A stretch of DNA of 25,812 nucleotides from Lachnospiraceae bacterium (GTDB lineage: Bacteria; Bacillota; Clostridia; Lachnospirales; Lachnospiraceae). Below the pieces are notes generated by a model. The model had not been told where the DNA came from, did not search any database, and was given only the letters and a program-made list of their open reading frames with translations. Of the stretch, positions 1-8,075 are shown piece after piece. The stretch's first letter is position 1, and the number at the start of each line of letters is the position of its first letter. The DNA lies in contig JAEDFR010000026.1 in assembly GCA_016297945.1 (NCBI GenBank), positions 1 through 25,812 on the forward strand. Direction: 5' to 3'. A program made the position numbers and the translations under genes.

Positions 1-5
1 CCCAA

Positions 6-58
6 AGTTGCGAATAATAAAAAGTGAGAAACGATGGCAGAGATAAAAGTCTGCAACT
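6..58 (-). other. Left-edge intergenic DNA with inverted repeats
   Basis: This AT-rich stretch downstream of phoR holds no gene that I can support. AGTTGC at 6-11 is complementary to GCAACT at 53-58. GCAGA at 37-41 is complementary to TCTGC at 50-54. The two pairings share bases 53-54, so they exclude each other. It may be the edge of an intergenic repeat or the leader of a gene beyond the window. The function is unknown. Confidence 0.2.
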
Positions 59-97
59 AAGGTCAAAAGCACAATATAGTCGCATTTTTTATGTATT

Positions 98-124
98 CCT
101 TCCGGAATTACAAATCCGGCAAGG
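98..124 (-). terminator. Hairpin just after phoR
   Basis: The arms 98-106 and 115-124 pair over nine bases with one bulged G on the transcript, and the hairpin starts five bases after the phoR stop codon. No U-tract follows on the minus strand. It may therefore be a weak or factor-assisted 3' end, or a stabilising hairpin, rather than a classical intrinsic terminator. Confidence 0.35.
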
Positions 125-129
125 GAGTC

Positions 130-1452
130 TCAAAATACCACTTCGATGGTTGTACCCACTCCGGGTGCACTGTCTAACAAAATCTTTGCATCATGCAATT
201 CTACGATGTGTTTGACAATGGCAAGCCCAAGTCCGGTTCCTCCCGTTGCCTTGGATCTGCTCTTATCCACGCGGTAAAACCGTTCAAACACTCTCTCCTG
301 GTCAGAGGCAGGAATCCCAATTCCGTCGTCCTTTACAATCAGAACCGGCCGGTCTTTTTTAATCACGCGCACAACGACCTTGCCGCCGGGATTATTATAT
401 CGGATTCCATTCTGAACCAGATTTTCCGTCAGTTCCCGGATCATGTCTTTATTGCCGCGAATCATACAATGCTCGCCGGAAAACTCCAGCAAAATGTTCT
501 TTCCTGCTGCACCTACTTTCAATCCCTCCATAAACTCATTAACAGCATCATAGAGATCAAATTCACTAAACTGCGGTTCCTTTTCGCTCCGATCGAGTTC
601 CGAAAGTCGGATAATGTCATTGATCAATGCTAAAAGACGGTCGGAATTTTTGATAATTTCCTGATAAAAGTGTTGTTTCTGATCCTCGGATACCATACCA
701 CCTTGCAAAAGTTCGGCATATCCTGATATGGCCGTAAGCGGAGTCTTTAACTCATGCGATACGTTGGCGGTAAAATCCTGTCTCGCTCTTGCTGCAGACA
801 AAATATCCATATGCTGCTTGCGAATGGTATTTGCAAACGGCTCCAGTTCCTTATAAGGTGTCTCGAATCCTGCATCTTCAATATGTTCTCCCATATTCTC
901 AATCGGTTTAATCAACTGTCTTGTCAGCACCGTAGAGAAAACAACGCAAATACTCATAATACCGAGAATGATCAATAACGCAAGAGGCGCTGCCGATACA
1001 AATACTGCCCAGATACTTTCCGTATCCGTTGCAACACGAAGTACCGTTTCATTATCCAGTAAAACGGCATAATAAAAGGTATTGCGGTTCATGGTATCCG
1101 ATCTTCTGACAGACTCTCCTTCTCCATATAAAAAAGCATCCCTGATTTCCGGCCTGTCTAAATGATTTTCCAAGGAAAGCGCATCGGTATCATTATCATA
1201 AAGAACCGTTCCGTCTGACGCAATCCAGGTCACACGAAGTTCATCCATGTCGGTAGACAAATCAATTTGTTCCGTATCTTCATTGACCGATTCAAAATAA
1301 TGCGTATCTTTTAATAATTTTGCACTGACTGACAAATCACGTTTTACCTGATCGGTAAAAAGGCCATAAAAAATGGAAGTAATCCCAACCATGGTAATAA
1401 TAATAGCCAGTACCGCAATTCCAATCATTCTGGTATTAATCTTTTTTTTCAT
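130..1452 (-). CDS. phoR: PhoR-type sensor histidine kinase of the phosphate regulon
   Basis: A 440-residue membrane histidine kinase, the likely partner of the response regulator upstream. TM1 spans about residues 10-32, an extracytoplasmic region of about 110 residues follows, and TM2 spans about 147-173. The dimerisation/phosphoacceptor helix contains VSHELKTPLT with H233 as the phosphorylated histidine. The ATP-binding domain shows an N box (ENLVQNGIRYNN), a G1 box (DDGIGIP), an F box (FERFYRVD) and a G2 box (GGTGLGLAIV). The start codon overlaps the phoB stop as ATGA, so the pair is translationally coupled. It is last in the operon Na/Pi cotransporter-phoB-phoR. Assignment to phosphate sensing rests on this context and on the nearby pst and phoU genes, because the kinase domain alone would fit several families. 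In known systems the signal comes through the Pst transporter and PhoU. Confidence 0.9.
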   Translation of the reverse strand: MKKKINTRMIGIAVLAIIITMVGITSIFYGLFTDQVKRDLSVSAKLLKDTHYFESVNEDTEQIDLSTDMDELRVTWIASDGTVLYDNDTDALSLENHLDRPEIRDAFLYGEGESVRRSDTMNRNTFYYAVLLDNETVLRVATDTESIWAVFVSAAPLALLIILGIMSICVVFSTVLTRQLIKPIENMGEHIEDAGFETPYKELEPFANTIRKQHMDILSAARARQDFTANVSHELKTPLTAISGYAELLQGGMVSEDQKQHFYQEIIKNSDRLLALINDIIRLSELDRSEKEPQFSEFDLYDAVNEFMEGLKVGAAGKNILLEFSGEHCMIRGNKDMIRELTENLVQNGIRYNNPGGKVVVRVIKKDRPVLIVKDDGIGIPASDQERVFERFYRVDKSRSKATGGTGLGLAIVKHIVELHDAKILLDSAPGVGTTIEVVF

Positions 1453-2117
1453 TCAATCACGTATCCTACATTTCTGACTGTTCTGATTCGGGAGCCATAT
1501 GCTCCCAGCTTTTGTCTAAGCGTTTTGATATGCATATCCAGCGTTCTGGATTCACCTTCATAGCTGATACCCCAGATGTGATCCATAATCGTATCCCTGG
1601 GCATGACCATGCCTTTGTTGATTAAAAGCAGTTGCAATAATTCATATTCTTTAAAAGTCAGCTCAACAATTTCATCATCTACCCTGACTTCCCGCTTTTC
1701 ATTGTTAATTGTAAGACCATCCAAAGATAATGTCTTAATCTCCGGTGGCTCGGTTCTGCGAAGTAATGCCTTCACTCTCGTAATGAGTTCCATAACGGAA
1801 AACGGTTTCTTAATATAATCATCTGCTCCGTCTTCTAACCCTCTTACCAAATCCAGTTCAGTCGTTTTGGCCGTAACCATAATCACGGGCACTCTCTTAA
1901 TATCTGCATTTTTCCGAATCTTTCTGACAATATCATAACCGCTTTCATCCGGAAGCATCACATCCAATAAGATTAAATCCGGAAAAACATCTTCCATTTT
2001 TTTATAAAAACTCTTTGCATCCGCAAATCCCACAACCTTATGACCTGCATTCATCAATGCAAACTCTTCGATTTCCCGGATACTTTCATCATCTTCCACA
2101 ATATAAATCAATGACAT
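1449..2117 (-). CDS. phoB: PhoB/PhoP-type response regulator of the phosphate regulon
   Basis: A 222-residue OmpR-family regulator. The receiver domain (about 1-118) shows the acidic pair D9/D10, the phosphorylated D52 in LLDVMLPDESG, T82 and K104 in the KKP motif. The C-terminal winged helix (about 128-222) has the recognition-helix region SRTLDMHIKTLRQKLG and ends with the typical RTVRNVGYVIE. It starts 12 bases after the cotransporter gene behind an AGGTGAT ribosome binding site and overlaps phoR by ATGA. Its likely targets are the 11-bp-phased TTTAC(A/T) boxes in front of pstS and in front of its own operon, which would make it self-activating under phosphate limitation. The target assignment is an inference from the sites and neighbours. 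Confidence 0.92.
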   Translation of the reverse strand: MSLIYIVEDDESIREIEEFALMNAGHKVVGFADAKSFYKKMEDVFPDLILLDVMLPDESGYDIVRKIRKNADIKRVPVIMVTAKTTELDLVRGLEDGADDYIKKPFSVMELITRVKALLRRTEPPEIKTLSLDGLTINNEKREVRVDDEIVELTFKEYELLQLLLINKGMVMPRDTIMDHIWGISYEGESRTLDMHIKTLRQKLGAYGSRIRTVRNVGYVIE

Positions 2118-2129
2118 GTTCTATCACCT

Positions 2130-3926
2130 CTATACTTCTGCCTTTATTTTAGCATCATCTTTTTTAAAACGGTACCTCTGAATTAAAATATCATACTCTT
2201 TTCGAAAAGCTTCCTTTTCTTTTTCCGACATCGTTTTGAAATACTCATGTGTATTAAATACATCTTCAAAAATTGTAATCAGACAGGCCGCAATATTGGA
2301 ACAATGATCGGATACCCTTTCTAATCCGGTTAACACATCTTCTAATATAAATCCCATTTCGATGGTACATTTTCCTTTTTGCAGTCTCTTGATATGATGC
2401 TCCTTGACGCGTTTTGTCAGACTGTCGATCACTTCTTCTAACGGCTCTACATGTACTGCTTTTTCAACACTTTCCTCGCAAAAACTTTCAGTCGTCAGAT
2501 TGCAGATATCCCGCACGGCCTGACTGAGCACCTTGATTTCATCCTTTGCGTTTTTGGAAAAAGACAGACCTTTTTCATGAATTTCTTTTGCGGACTGAAT
2601 GATATTGAGCGCATGATCCGAGATTCGTTCAAAATCACTGATACTGTGCAAAATAATGGACAGGGTCTGACTGTCATTTTTGGATATATTTTTACCGGAA
2701 AGCTTTACCAGATAAGTTCCCAGCACATCTTCATATTTGTCAACAACCTTTTCGAGGTGGATGACCTCTTTGGCTTTTTCTTCATCATAGGAATATAAAA
2801 CATCTAAAGAGGTCAGAATTGCCTGTTGTGTAATCTGCGCCATTTCCCGGACTTTTCCACGACAAAGTTCCATGGCAAAAGCCGGTCTTTCCAGAAAGCG
2901 TTCATCAATATTGATATTCTCATATTCCAAATCCGAAGCAGTTTCTTCTTTTTCCGGAATGGTAAGCTCGGCCAGTTTAACCAATTGATTGGAAAACGGA
3001 TACAAAACAATGGTTGCACCAATATTAAACAGGGTGTGAATCAATGCAATTCCCGCAACGTCGGCTGACTTTGAAAGGAAACCGAAATGCAGAAGGGAAT
3101 TAAGAAAATAAAATCCAACCATAAACAGACAGGTTCCGATTAGATTAAAATATAAATGAATCATCGCTGCGCGTCTGGCATTTTTACTTGCGCCAATCGC
3201 TGAAATAATACTCGTAATACAGGTTCCGATATTCTGTCCCATAATAATCGGGATAGCAACGGAATAGGGCACTGCCCCCGATAAACAAAGCGCCTGTAAA
3301 ATCCCGACAGATGCCGATGAACTTTGGATAATGGCTGTCAGAATGGCACCAATTGCCATGCCTAAGAGCGGATTGGAAAAAGCAGTCATCATTCCGGTAA
3401 ATGCCGTATTATCGGCAAGACCGGATACGGATGCACTCATCGTCTCCATACCAAACATCAGCACCGCAAAACCAAGCAAAATATTTCCCGCATCCTTCTT
3501 TTTAGATTCGTCCTTACTTGTCATAACCAGAATAATACCGATAGCCGCAAGTATGGGTGAAAAAGAAGAAGGCTTTAACATCGCAAGAAATATGTTGCTG
3601 CCGCTAATCCCGGTCAAAGATAAAATCCAGGATGTAATGGTAGTACCGATATTGGCACCCATAATAACACCAACTGCCTGCACTAACTGCATCAGTCCGG
3701 AGTTGACAAAACCAACCACCATAACGGTCGTGGCGGATGAGGACTGAATGATTGCTGTAACAACGGCCCCCAATAAAACCGCTAATAGTTTTTTTGATGT
3801 CAGCTTCTCCAAAATGGTTTCCAATTTACCGCCTGCCATTTTTGACAGACCGTTTCCCATGGTGCTCATCCCATATAAAAACAAAGAGAGCCCGCCAATC
3901 ATACTTAATACATTAAAAATATCCAT
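2130..3926 (-). CDS. Na+/phosphate cotransporter with C-terminal PhoU-like domain
   Basis: A membrane protein of about 598 residues of the PNaS (NptA/YjbB-like) family, expected to couple phosphate movement to a sodium gradient. The N-terminal half holds two inverted Na/Pi repeats, each with the hallmark QSSSA motif (AIIQSSSATT and AIIQSSSASV), plus GANIGTT and GQNIGTC loops. From about residue 340 to the end it is soluble and helical, like PhoU, with repeated SDHA/SDHC motifs (ERISDHALNI and ERVSDHCSNI). I chose the ATG at 3926 (MDIFNVLSMIGG): it has an AAGGA ribosome binding site seven to eight bases upstream and matches the family N-terminus. The frame stays open to an ATG at 3977 that lacks usable spacing. 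The gene is first in an operon with phoB-phoR and lies behind a Pho box. Direction of transport, import or export, cannot be told from sequence. Confidence 0.92.
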   Translation of the reverse strand: MDIFNVLSMIGGLSLFLYGMSTMGNGLSKMAGGKLETILEKLTSKKLLAVLLGAVVTAIIQSSSATTVMVVGFVNSGLMQLVQAVGVIMGANIGTTITSWILSLTGISGSNIFLAMLKPSSFSPILAAIGIILVMTSKDESKKKDAGNILLGFAVLMFGMETMSASVSGLADNTAFTGMMTAFSNPLLGMAIGAILTAIIQSSSASVGILQALCLSGAVPYSVAIPIIMGQNIGTCITSIISAIGASKNARRAAMIHLYFNLIGTCLFMVGFYFLNSLLHFGFLSKSADVAGIALIHTLFNIGATIVLYPFSNQLVKLAELTIPEKEETASDLEYENINIDERFLERPAFAMELCRGKVREMAQITQQAILTSLDVLYSYDEEKAKEVIHLEKVVDKYEDVLGTYLVKLSGKNISKNDSQTLSIILHSISDFERISDHALNIIQSAKEIHEKGLSFSKNAKDEIKVLSQAVRDICNLTTESFCEESVEKAVHVEPLEEVIDSLTKRVKEHHIKRLQKGKCTIEMGFILEDVLTGLERVSDHCSNIAACLITIFEDVFNTHEYFKTMSEKEKEAFRKEYDILIQRYRFKKDDAKIKAEV

Positions 3927-3972
3927 AGCATTTTCCTTTTCCATTATAGATTTATCTGTAATTTCATCTAGA

Positions 3973-4026
3973 ATCATACCTTTCCAAAGTAAAATGTATG
4001 GACTATTTATGTAAAATCTATGTAAA
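3973..4026 (-). promoter_or_regulatory. Pho-box promoter of the cotransporter-phoB-phoR operon
   Basis: On the minus strand TTTACA occurs at 4026-4021 and 4015-4010 and TTTACT at 3993-3988, starts spaced 11 and then 22 bp apart. Nine bases after the last box is a TATGAT -10 element (3978-3973). No good -35 is present, as is usual for promoters activated by an OmpR-family regulator bound at the -35 position. The 11-bp direct-repeat pattern resembles the TT(A/C/T)ACA-type PhoP boxes of Bacillus. An alternative -10, TATAAT at 3948-3943, would leave an extremely short leader. Confidence 0.75.
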
Positions 4027-4052
4027 ATTTGCGCATCCTCTTGGAGTACACT

Positions 4053-4094
4053 AAGTCGTTCTTACAGAAAAATATATATCTGTGAGAACGACTT
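4053..4094. repeat. Small palindromic element, short copy of a MITE-like family
   Basis: A 16-base arm (4053-4068) and its complement (4079-4094, one G-T pair) enclose an AT-rich loop. The hairpin starts one base after the HD-domain gene stop. The arm sequence AGTCGTTCTTACAGAAAAAT closely matches the outer end of the larger palindrome at 9162-9387, which reads AGTCGCCCTTACAGAAATAT, so the two look like members of one dispersed family. No U-tract follows on the minus strand, so it is not a standard terminator. Confidence 0.6.
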
Positions 4095-4095
4095 G

Positions 4096-4677
4096 TTACA
4101 ACACCTTATTTCCATTAACCTGTAACCGGAATTTAACTCCCAGGATTTCCGATGCTTTTCTGCACATCATCATTCTTCCCAAAAATATTTCAAAATACTC
4201 ATACATAGTACAGATTTTCTCATCAATCTCCAAAGAAAGAACAATCAGCTTTTTCTCCGGCAGGATTTCCAAATCGGATTTTGTAACCGCATAATTGACA
4301 CGGTCATGAACATCAAAGCTGGCTTTCGGTTTTTCCCTGACACGGTTTCTTCTCACATCAGTTTTATCAGCAATAATCAAAGCTGCAGAAACATCATCAA
4401 GAGCTACACCGGTCGATTCATCATGATGGCTGATTGCCGAAACAATCGTCAGTCTGTCTTTTTCGTCCATATCTGTTTCCTTTAAAATATCATAGGCCAG
4501 AATTGCTCCGTATTCCGCATGATGACTTCGGTTAATGGCATTTCCGATATCATGCATATAACCGGCCATTTTTGCCAGCTCGATCCGGCTTTTTTTATAA
4601 CCAAGTTTCTTTAAAATATCTGCTGTCCTGTTCGCCACCAATGCCGCATGCGCCTGGGAGTGGTCCGTATATCCCAA
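4096..4677 (-). CDS. HD-domain phosphohydrolase, N-terminus cut off by an in-frame stop
   Basis: Codes for up to 193 residues of an HD-superfamily metal-dependent phosphohydrolase if translation begins at the TTG at 4677. Visible motifs are HSQAH near the start, the metal-binding pair in YMHDIGN, ISHHDESTG, and ADKTDVRRNRVR. The substrate is unknown. The natural start is almost certainly the ATG at 4752, which overlaps the phoU stop as ATGA and has a GGAGG ribosome binding site. That frame reads MKYSDLKENKEIKA, meets TAA at 4708-4710, then continues in frame as IEKGNSNLGVLGYTDHS without a shift. As I remember related clostridial proteins, they have a tyrosine at this point, so a one-base change to TAA fits. 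The gene is either newly inactivated, read through, restarted at the TTG, or affected by a sequencing error. It lies directly behind phoU, which hints at a role linked to phosphate or nucleotides. Confidence 0.75.
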   Translation of the reverse strand: MGYTDHSQAHAALVANRTADILKKLGYKKSRIELAKMAGYMHDIGNAINRSHHAEYGAILAYDILKETDMDEKDRLTIVSAISHHDESTGVALDDVSAALIIADKTDVRRNRVREKPKASFDVHDRVNYAVTKSDLEILPEKKLIVLSLEIDEKICTMYEYFEIFLGRMMMCRKASEILGVKFRLQVNGNKVL

Positions 4678-4707
4678 TACTCCCAGATTGCTGTTTCCTT
4701 TTTCAAT

Positions 4708-4752
4708 TTATGCTTTAATCTCTTTATTTTCTTTTAGATCACTGTATTTCAT
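4708..4752 (-). pseudogene. Interrupted 5' end of the HD-domain gene
   Basis: ATG at 4752-4750 with GGAGG upstream opens 14 codons (MKYSDLKENKEIKA) that end in TAA at 4710-4708, in the same frame as the downstream HD domain. The RBS, the ATGA coupling to phoU and the family-like residues on both sides of the stop all point to one original gene of 218 codons before its stop, spanning 4752-4096. Confidence 0.75.
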
Positions 4753-5393
4753 TCGTCCTCCGTCTTTTTTAAGGAATAGATAACCCATTCTGCAATATTG
4801 GTGGCATGATCACCAATTCTCTCAAAATATTTTGCAACCATCAAAAGATCCAGTGCTTCCTCTCCGTCACCGGAGTCTTTCTGAATCAGATTGATAATAT
4901 CTTTTTTTACTTCGTCAAACAACTGATCGACCACATTATCGTGCTCGATGACTTCTTTTGCTTTTTCTTTATTACGCTCCACATATGCCTCAATGCTGTG
5001 ATTTAACATAATGACGGTTTCCGATGCCATTTTATTAATATGCTGAAATTTATCAATCGGACTTTCTTTTCCCATTAAAATAGTCATTTCGGAAATATCG
5101 GCTGCATGATCACCAATTCGTTCCATATCGGTAACCATCTTCATGGCTGCCGTAACCGTTCTTAAATCTCTTGCAACGGGCTGTTGCTGTATCAAAAGAT
5201 TAAAACAGATATTCTCAATTTTTTTCTGTGCATGATCAACCTGATCATCACGCTCCATGATTCTTTTTGCGAGTATGTCATCCTTATCAGTGAGAGCCTC
5301 AATTGCCATGGCAATGGATTGTACAATCATTCTTCCCATGTCAATCATTTCCTTGTTTAATTCGCGGAGCTGTTCATCAAATCTGCTTCTCAT
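4749..5393 (-). CDS. phoU: PhoU, phosphate transport and signalling regulator
   Basis: A 214-residue all-helical cytosolic protein made of two PhoU repeats. Each repeat carries a metal-binding E/D motif, seen as MERIGDHAADIS in the first and FERIGDHATNIA in the second. In known systems PhoU links the PstSCAB transporter to the PhoR kinase and holds the Pho response off when phosphate is plentiful. Length and motif spacing are normal. It lies about 150 bases behind pstB with a candidate promoter of its own, and its last codons overlap the ATG of the HD-domain gene (ATGA), so the two are expected to be translated together. The start ATG at 5393 follows a GGAAAGGGAG ribosome binding site. Confidence 0.93.
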   Translation of the reverse strand: MRSRFDEQLRELNKEMIDMGRMIVQSIAMAIEALTDKDDILAKRIMERDDQVDHAQKKIENICFNLLIQQQPVARDLRTVTAAMKMVTDMERIGDHAADISEMTILMGKESPIDKFQHINKMASETVIMLNHSIEAYVERNKEKAKEVIEHDNVVDQLFDEVKKDIINLIQKDSGDGEEALDLLMVAKYFERIGDHATNIAEWVIYSLKKTEDE

Positions 5394-5467
5394 AATTACT
5401 CCCTTTCCAATTTATTCTTTCCGTCTAATTTTTAATATCTTATTTCCTTTTATCTCTTTTCGTCTCT

Positions 5468-5495
5468 ATCATACGTATATTGAAATTATATTCAA
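5468..5495 (-). promoter_or_regulatory. Candidate promoter of phoU
   Basis: On the minus strand TTGAAT (5495-5490) is separated by 16 bases from TATGAT (5473-5468), a reasonable vegetative promoter about 75 bases before the phoU start. No TTTACA Pho box lies beside it, so phoU may be expressed at a basal level apart from the pst operon. Read-through from pstB is also possible, since I see no terminator in 5394-5544. Confidence 0.5.
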
Positions 5496-5544
5496 ACAAA
5501 ACAGAAATCATTTAGTTTACATAACTTTTAATCAAAATCCGACA

Positions 5545-6303
5545 TCATCCAAATCGACCCGTAATATACTCTTCCGTTCTCTTATCCTGCGGATAGGAAA
5601 AAATCGTTTTGGTTTCGCCAAATTCAACCATATCTCCAACTAAAAAGAATGCTGTATAATCGGATACGCGAACTGCCTGCTGCATATTATGCGTAACAAC
5701 GACAACCGTATATTTCTTTTTCAAATCTTCCATCAGCTCCTCGATTTTCCCCGTTGAAATCGGATCCAGAGCCGAAGTCGGTTCATCCATCAAAAGTACT
5801 TCGGGTTCAACGGCAAGCGCTCTTGCAATACAAATTCTCTGCTGCTGTCCTCCCGAAAGCCCTAAAGCGGATTTTTTCAGACGGTCCTTGACTTCATCCC
5901 AGATTGCTGCACCTCTTAAACTTTCTTCCACAATCCGGTCAAGTTCATGCTTGTTTTTTAATCCATGTACTCTCGGACCATAGGCAATGTTGTCATAAAT
6001 ACTCATCGGAAACGGATTTGGTTGCTGAAAAACCATTCCGATTTTTTTCCTTAAAACTGTCGTATCGATTCCTTTTCTATAAATATCTTCACCGTCGATT
6101 TCCACAGTTCCGGTAATTCGTACATTATCCACTAAGTCATTCATTCTGTTTAATGTTTTTAAGAATGTAGATTTTCCGCATCCGGACGGACCAATAAAAG
6201 CCGTAATGGCTTTTTCCTCTATGTCCATATTTACGCCTTTTAGCGCATGATTCTCACCATAATATAAGTTAAGATCCTGCACATGTATTTTTATCTTATC
6301 CAT
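5545..6303 (-). CDS. pstB: PstB, phosphate ABC transporter ATPase
   Basis: A 252-residue ABC ATPase that powers high-affinity phosphate uptake on the inner face of the membrane. It shows Walker A GPSGCGKS (38-45), a Q-loop in FQQPNPFPMS (typical of PstB), the signature LSGGQQQR (149-156), Walker B LLMDEP (170-175) followed by the D-loop TSALD, and the switch histidine in VVVTHNMQQA. The length is normal for the family. It starts five bases after pstA and is the fourth gene of pstSCAB. Confidence 0.96.
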   Translation of the reverse strand: MDKIKIHVQDLNLYYGENHALKGVNMDIEEKAITAFIGPSGCGKSTFLKTLNRMNDLVDNVRITGTVEIDGEDIYRKGIDTTVLRKKIGMVFQQPNPFPMSIYDNIAYGPRVHGLKNKHELDRIVEESLRGAAIWDEVKDRLKKSALGLSGGQQQRICIARALAVEPEVLLMDEPTSALDPISTGKIEELMEDLKKKYTVVVVTHNMQQAVRVSDYTAFFLVGDMVEFGETKTIFSYPQDKRTEEYITGRFG

Positions 6304-6308
6304 TCCTT

Positions 6309-7169
6309 CTAATCCTTTCTGCTTACATCAAAATGTCCGGTTAATACCTTTGTGGAAAGATTGATGATTAGTACAATAATCAAAAGAACCACTGCAATTC
6401 CGAATGCAGTATCAAAATCACCTTCACTGGTTGCCGAAAGATACATTTGTATGGTCAACGTTCCTCCGGACTGCATCGGCTTTTGTAAAAGTCCTTCGAT
6501 TCCTTTGGGTAAAAGCTTGGCACTGCCCGCTGTAAAAAGAAGTGCTGCCGATTCTCCCACAATTCTGCCGACGGCCAAAATGACACCTGTAATGATGCCG
6601 GGCATTGCGGAAGGAATTAAAATAGTTCGAATCATATGCCACTTTCCGGAGCCAAGACTGATAGCACCGCTTCTGTATGAATCCGGAACTGTTTTTAGCG
6701 CTTCCTGTGTATTTCTGGTTATTAATGACAAAACCATCAAAATCAATGTCAGAGATCCGGTTAGAATAGAATAACCAAGTCCCAGTTTTTCACCAAAAAA
6801 CATCATACCGAACAAACCAAATATAATAGACGGAATTCCTGATAAAGTCTCTGTTGCATATTCTATTGTCGTCACAAGCCTTCCCGGTTTTGCATATTCA
6901 TTTAAAAAAATGGCAGAACCAATTCCAATCGGTGTCGCAATGATCATGGTAATAAAGATAATGATCAGGGTATTGACGATGTTTCCGGCAATTCCCACCG
7001 TACCTTTCAATACACTGGTAACCGATGTTAAAAATTCCCAATTCACGGTTTTAAACCCTTTTGCGAAAACATAACAAATGATTCCTACCAAAAGACAAAC
7101 CGAAAATGCAGAACATAAATATATGAAAAAGGCGGTGAGGCGATCTTTTATCTGTCTGCTCTTTGTCAT
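6309..7169 (-). CDS. pstA: PstA, phosphate ABC transporter permease
   Basis: A 286-residue inner-membrane permease with about six transmembrane helices. The binding-protein-dependent transport domain occupies the middle and C-terminal part. The EAA-loop region reads QEALKTVPDSYRSGAISLGS with the conserved glycine, and is expected to contact PstB. The motif GIPSIIFGLFGM is typical of Pst permeases. The start codon overlaps the end of pstC by four bases (ATGA), so the two permease subunits are translationally coupled. Confidence 0.95.
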   Translation of the reverse strand: MTKSRQIKDRLTAFFIYLCSAFSVCLLVGIICYVFAKGFKTVNWEFLTSVTSVLKGTVGIAGNIVNTLIIIFITMIIATPIGIGSAIFLNEYAKPGRLVTTIEYATETLSGIPSIIFGLFGMMFFGEKLGLGYSILTGSLTLILMVLSLITRNTQEALKTVPDSYRSGAISLGSGKWHMIRTILIPSAMPGIITGVILAVGRIVGESAALLFTAGSAKLLPKGIEGLLQKPMQSGGTLTIQMYLSATSEGDFDTAFGIAVVLLIIVLIINLSTKVLTGHFDVSRKD

Positions 7170-8065
7170 GATTCCCCCACCCCTTTCTTACGTGCTTTTA
7201 AAAGAATAAAGTTAACGATCATAATAAAAATATACAATACCAATCCGACAGAAAAGAGAACCTGTCTATGTAATCCCTGTGCATATCCCATCTCGCTTAC
7301 AATCTGTGTCGTTAAAGTTCTTACGGAATTGAACGGCAGAGGAATATTTACAGCTCCACCTGCAACCATATTGATTGCCATGGCTTCTCCCAAAGCTCTT
7401 CCGATTCCCAAAACCACACCCGTCAAAATTCCGGATTTTGCAGCCGGTATGACAACTTGAAAGATAGTCTGCATCTTCGTTGCACCAAGAGCCAGGGAAG
7501 CCGAACGCAAATGATCAGGTACTGCCTTTAAGGAAGAGGTACTGACACTGATTACCGTTGGCAAAATCATGATAGCGAGTACGATAATGGCAGAAAGCAT
7601 ATTGGCACCACCGGCAAATTGATGTGAGGAATCGCTTCCAAAAATAGACTTTTCCAATTGATACATCCATGGATTTAAGACCATCATACCAATCAGGCCA
7701 TAAATAACAGAAGGTATGGCTGCCAGAAGCTCTACCGCTCCTCTTACTACACTTCCAAGATGTTTTTTTGCAATCTCCGATAAAAAAACTGCGGTTAACA
7801 ATCCTATCGGCACTCCGATCAGAACGGATGCAAATGTGCCGACAACCGAAGATAAGATAATATATAAAATACCGTATGAGGGAGTTTTTGCAGTCGGTGC
7901 CCATTTCGTTCCAAATAATAGTTCAGAAACTCCAACTTTTTGAAAAGTTGGAGCTCCTTTCAAGAACATATATAGGGTTATGGAACATACGGCAAAGATT
8001 GCAAGCACTGCACATATCATAAAAATGATTTTGGCTGTTTTTTCAATTATCGCCTTTTTGTTCAT
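7166..8065 (-). CDS. pstC: PstC, phosphate ABC transporter permease
   Basis: A 299-residue inner-membrane permease, partner of PstA. A first helix at about 12-34 is followed by a periplasm-facing stretch (about 35-70) and five further hydrophobic helices. It has the typical IPSVIYGLIGMMVL motif and an EAA-type cytoplasmic loop, LKAVPDHLRSASLALGATKM, that should dock onto PstB. It begins 10 bases after the pstS stop, consistent with a single pstSCAB transcript. Confidence 0.95.
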   Translation of the reverse strand: MNKKAIIEKTAKIIFMICAVLAIFAVCSITLYMFLKGAPTFQKVGVSELLFGTKWAPTAKTPSYGILYIILSSVVGTFASVLIGVPIGLLTAVFLSEIAKKHLGSVVRGAVELLAAIPSVIYGLIGMMVLNPWMYQLEKSIFGSDSSHQFAGGANMLSAIIVLAIMILPTVISVSTSSLKAVPDHLRSASLALGATKMQTIFQVVIPAAKSGILTGVVLGIGRALGEAMAINMVAGGAVNIPLPFNSVRTLTTQIVSEMGYAQGLHRQVLFSVGLVLYIFIMIVNFILLKARKKGVGES

Positions 8066-8075
8066 ATTCTGCTCC

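Noticed and set aside
24..215. A plus-strand open frame of 63 codons at the left edge
   Set aside because: It runs into the 3' end of phoR on the opposite strand, lacks a clear ribosome site, and resembles no domain that I can name.
3331..3747. A plus-strand open frame of 138 codons
   Set aside because: It is antisense to the Na/Pi cotransporter gene, whose family motifs are plain on the other strand.
4053..4094. The hairpin as an ordinary intrinsic terminator of the HD gene
   Set aside because: The stem is strong, but no U-run follows on the minus strand, and its arms match the ends of another element.
4708..4710. TAA read as a sense codon (altered genetic code)
   Set aside because: TAA, TAG and TGA all serve as normal gene ends across the window, for example pilO, the cotransporter and phoB.
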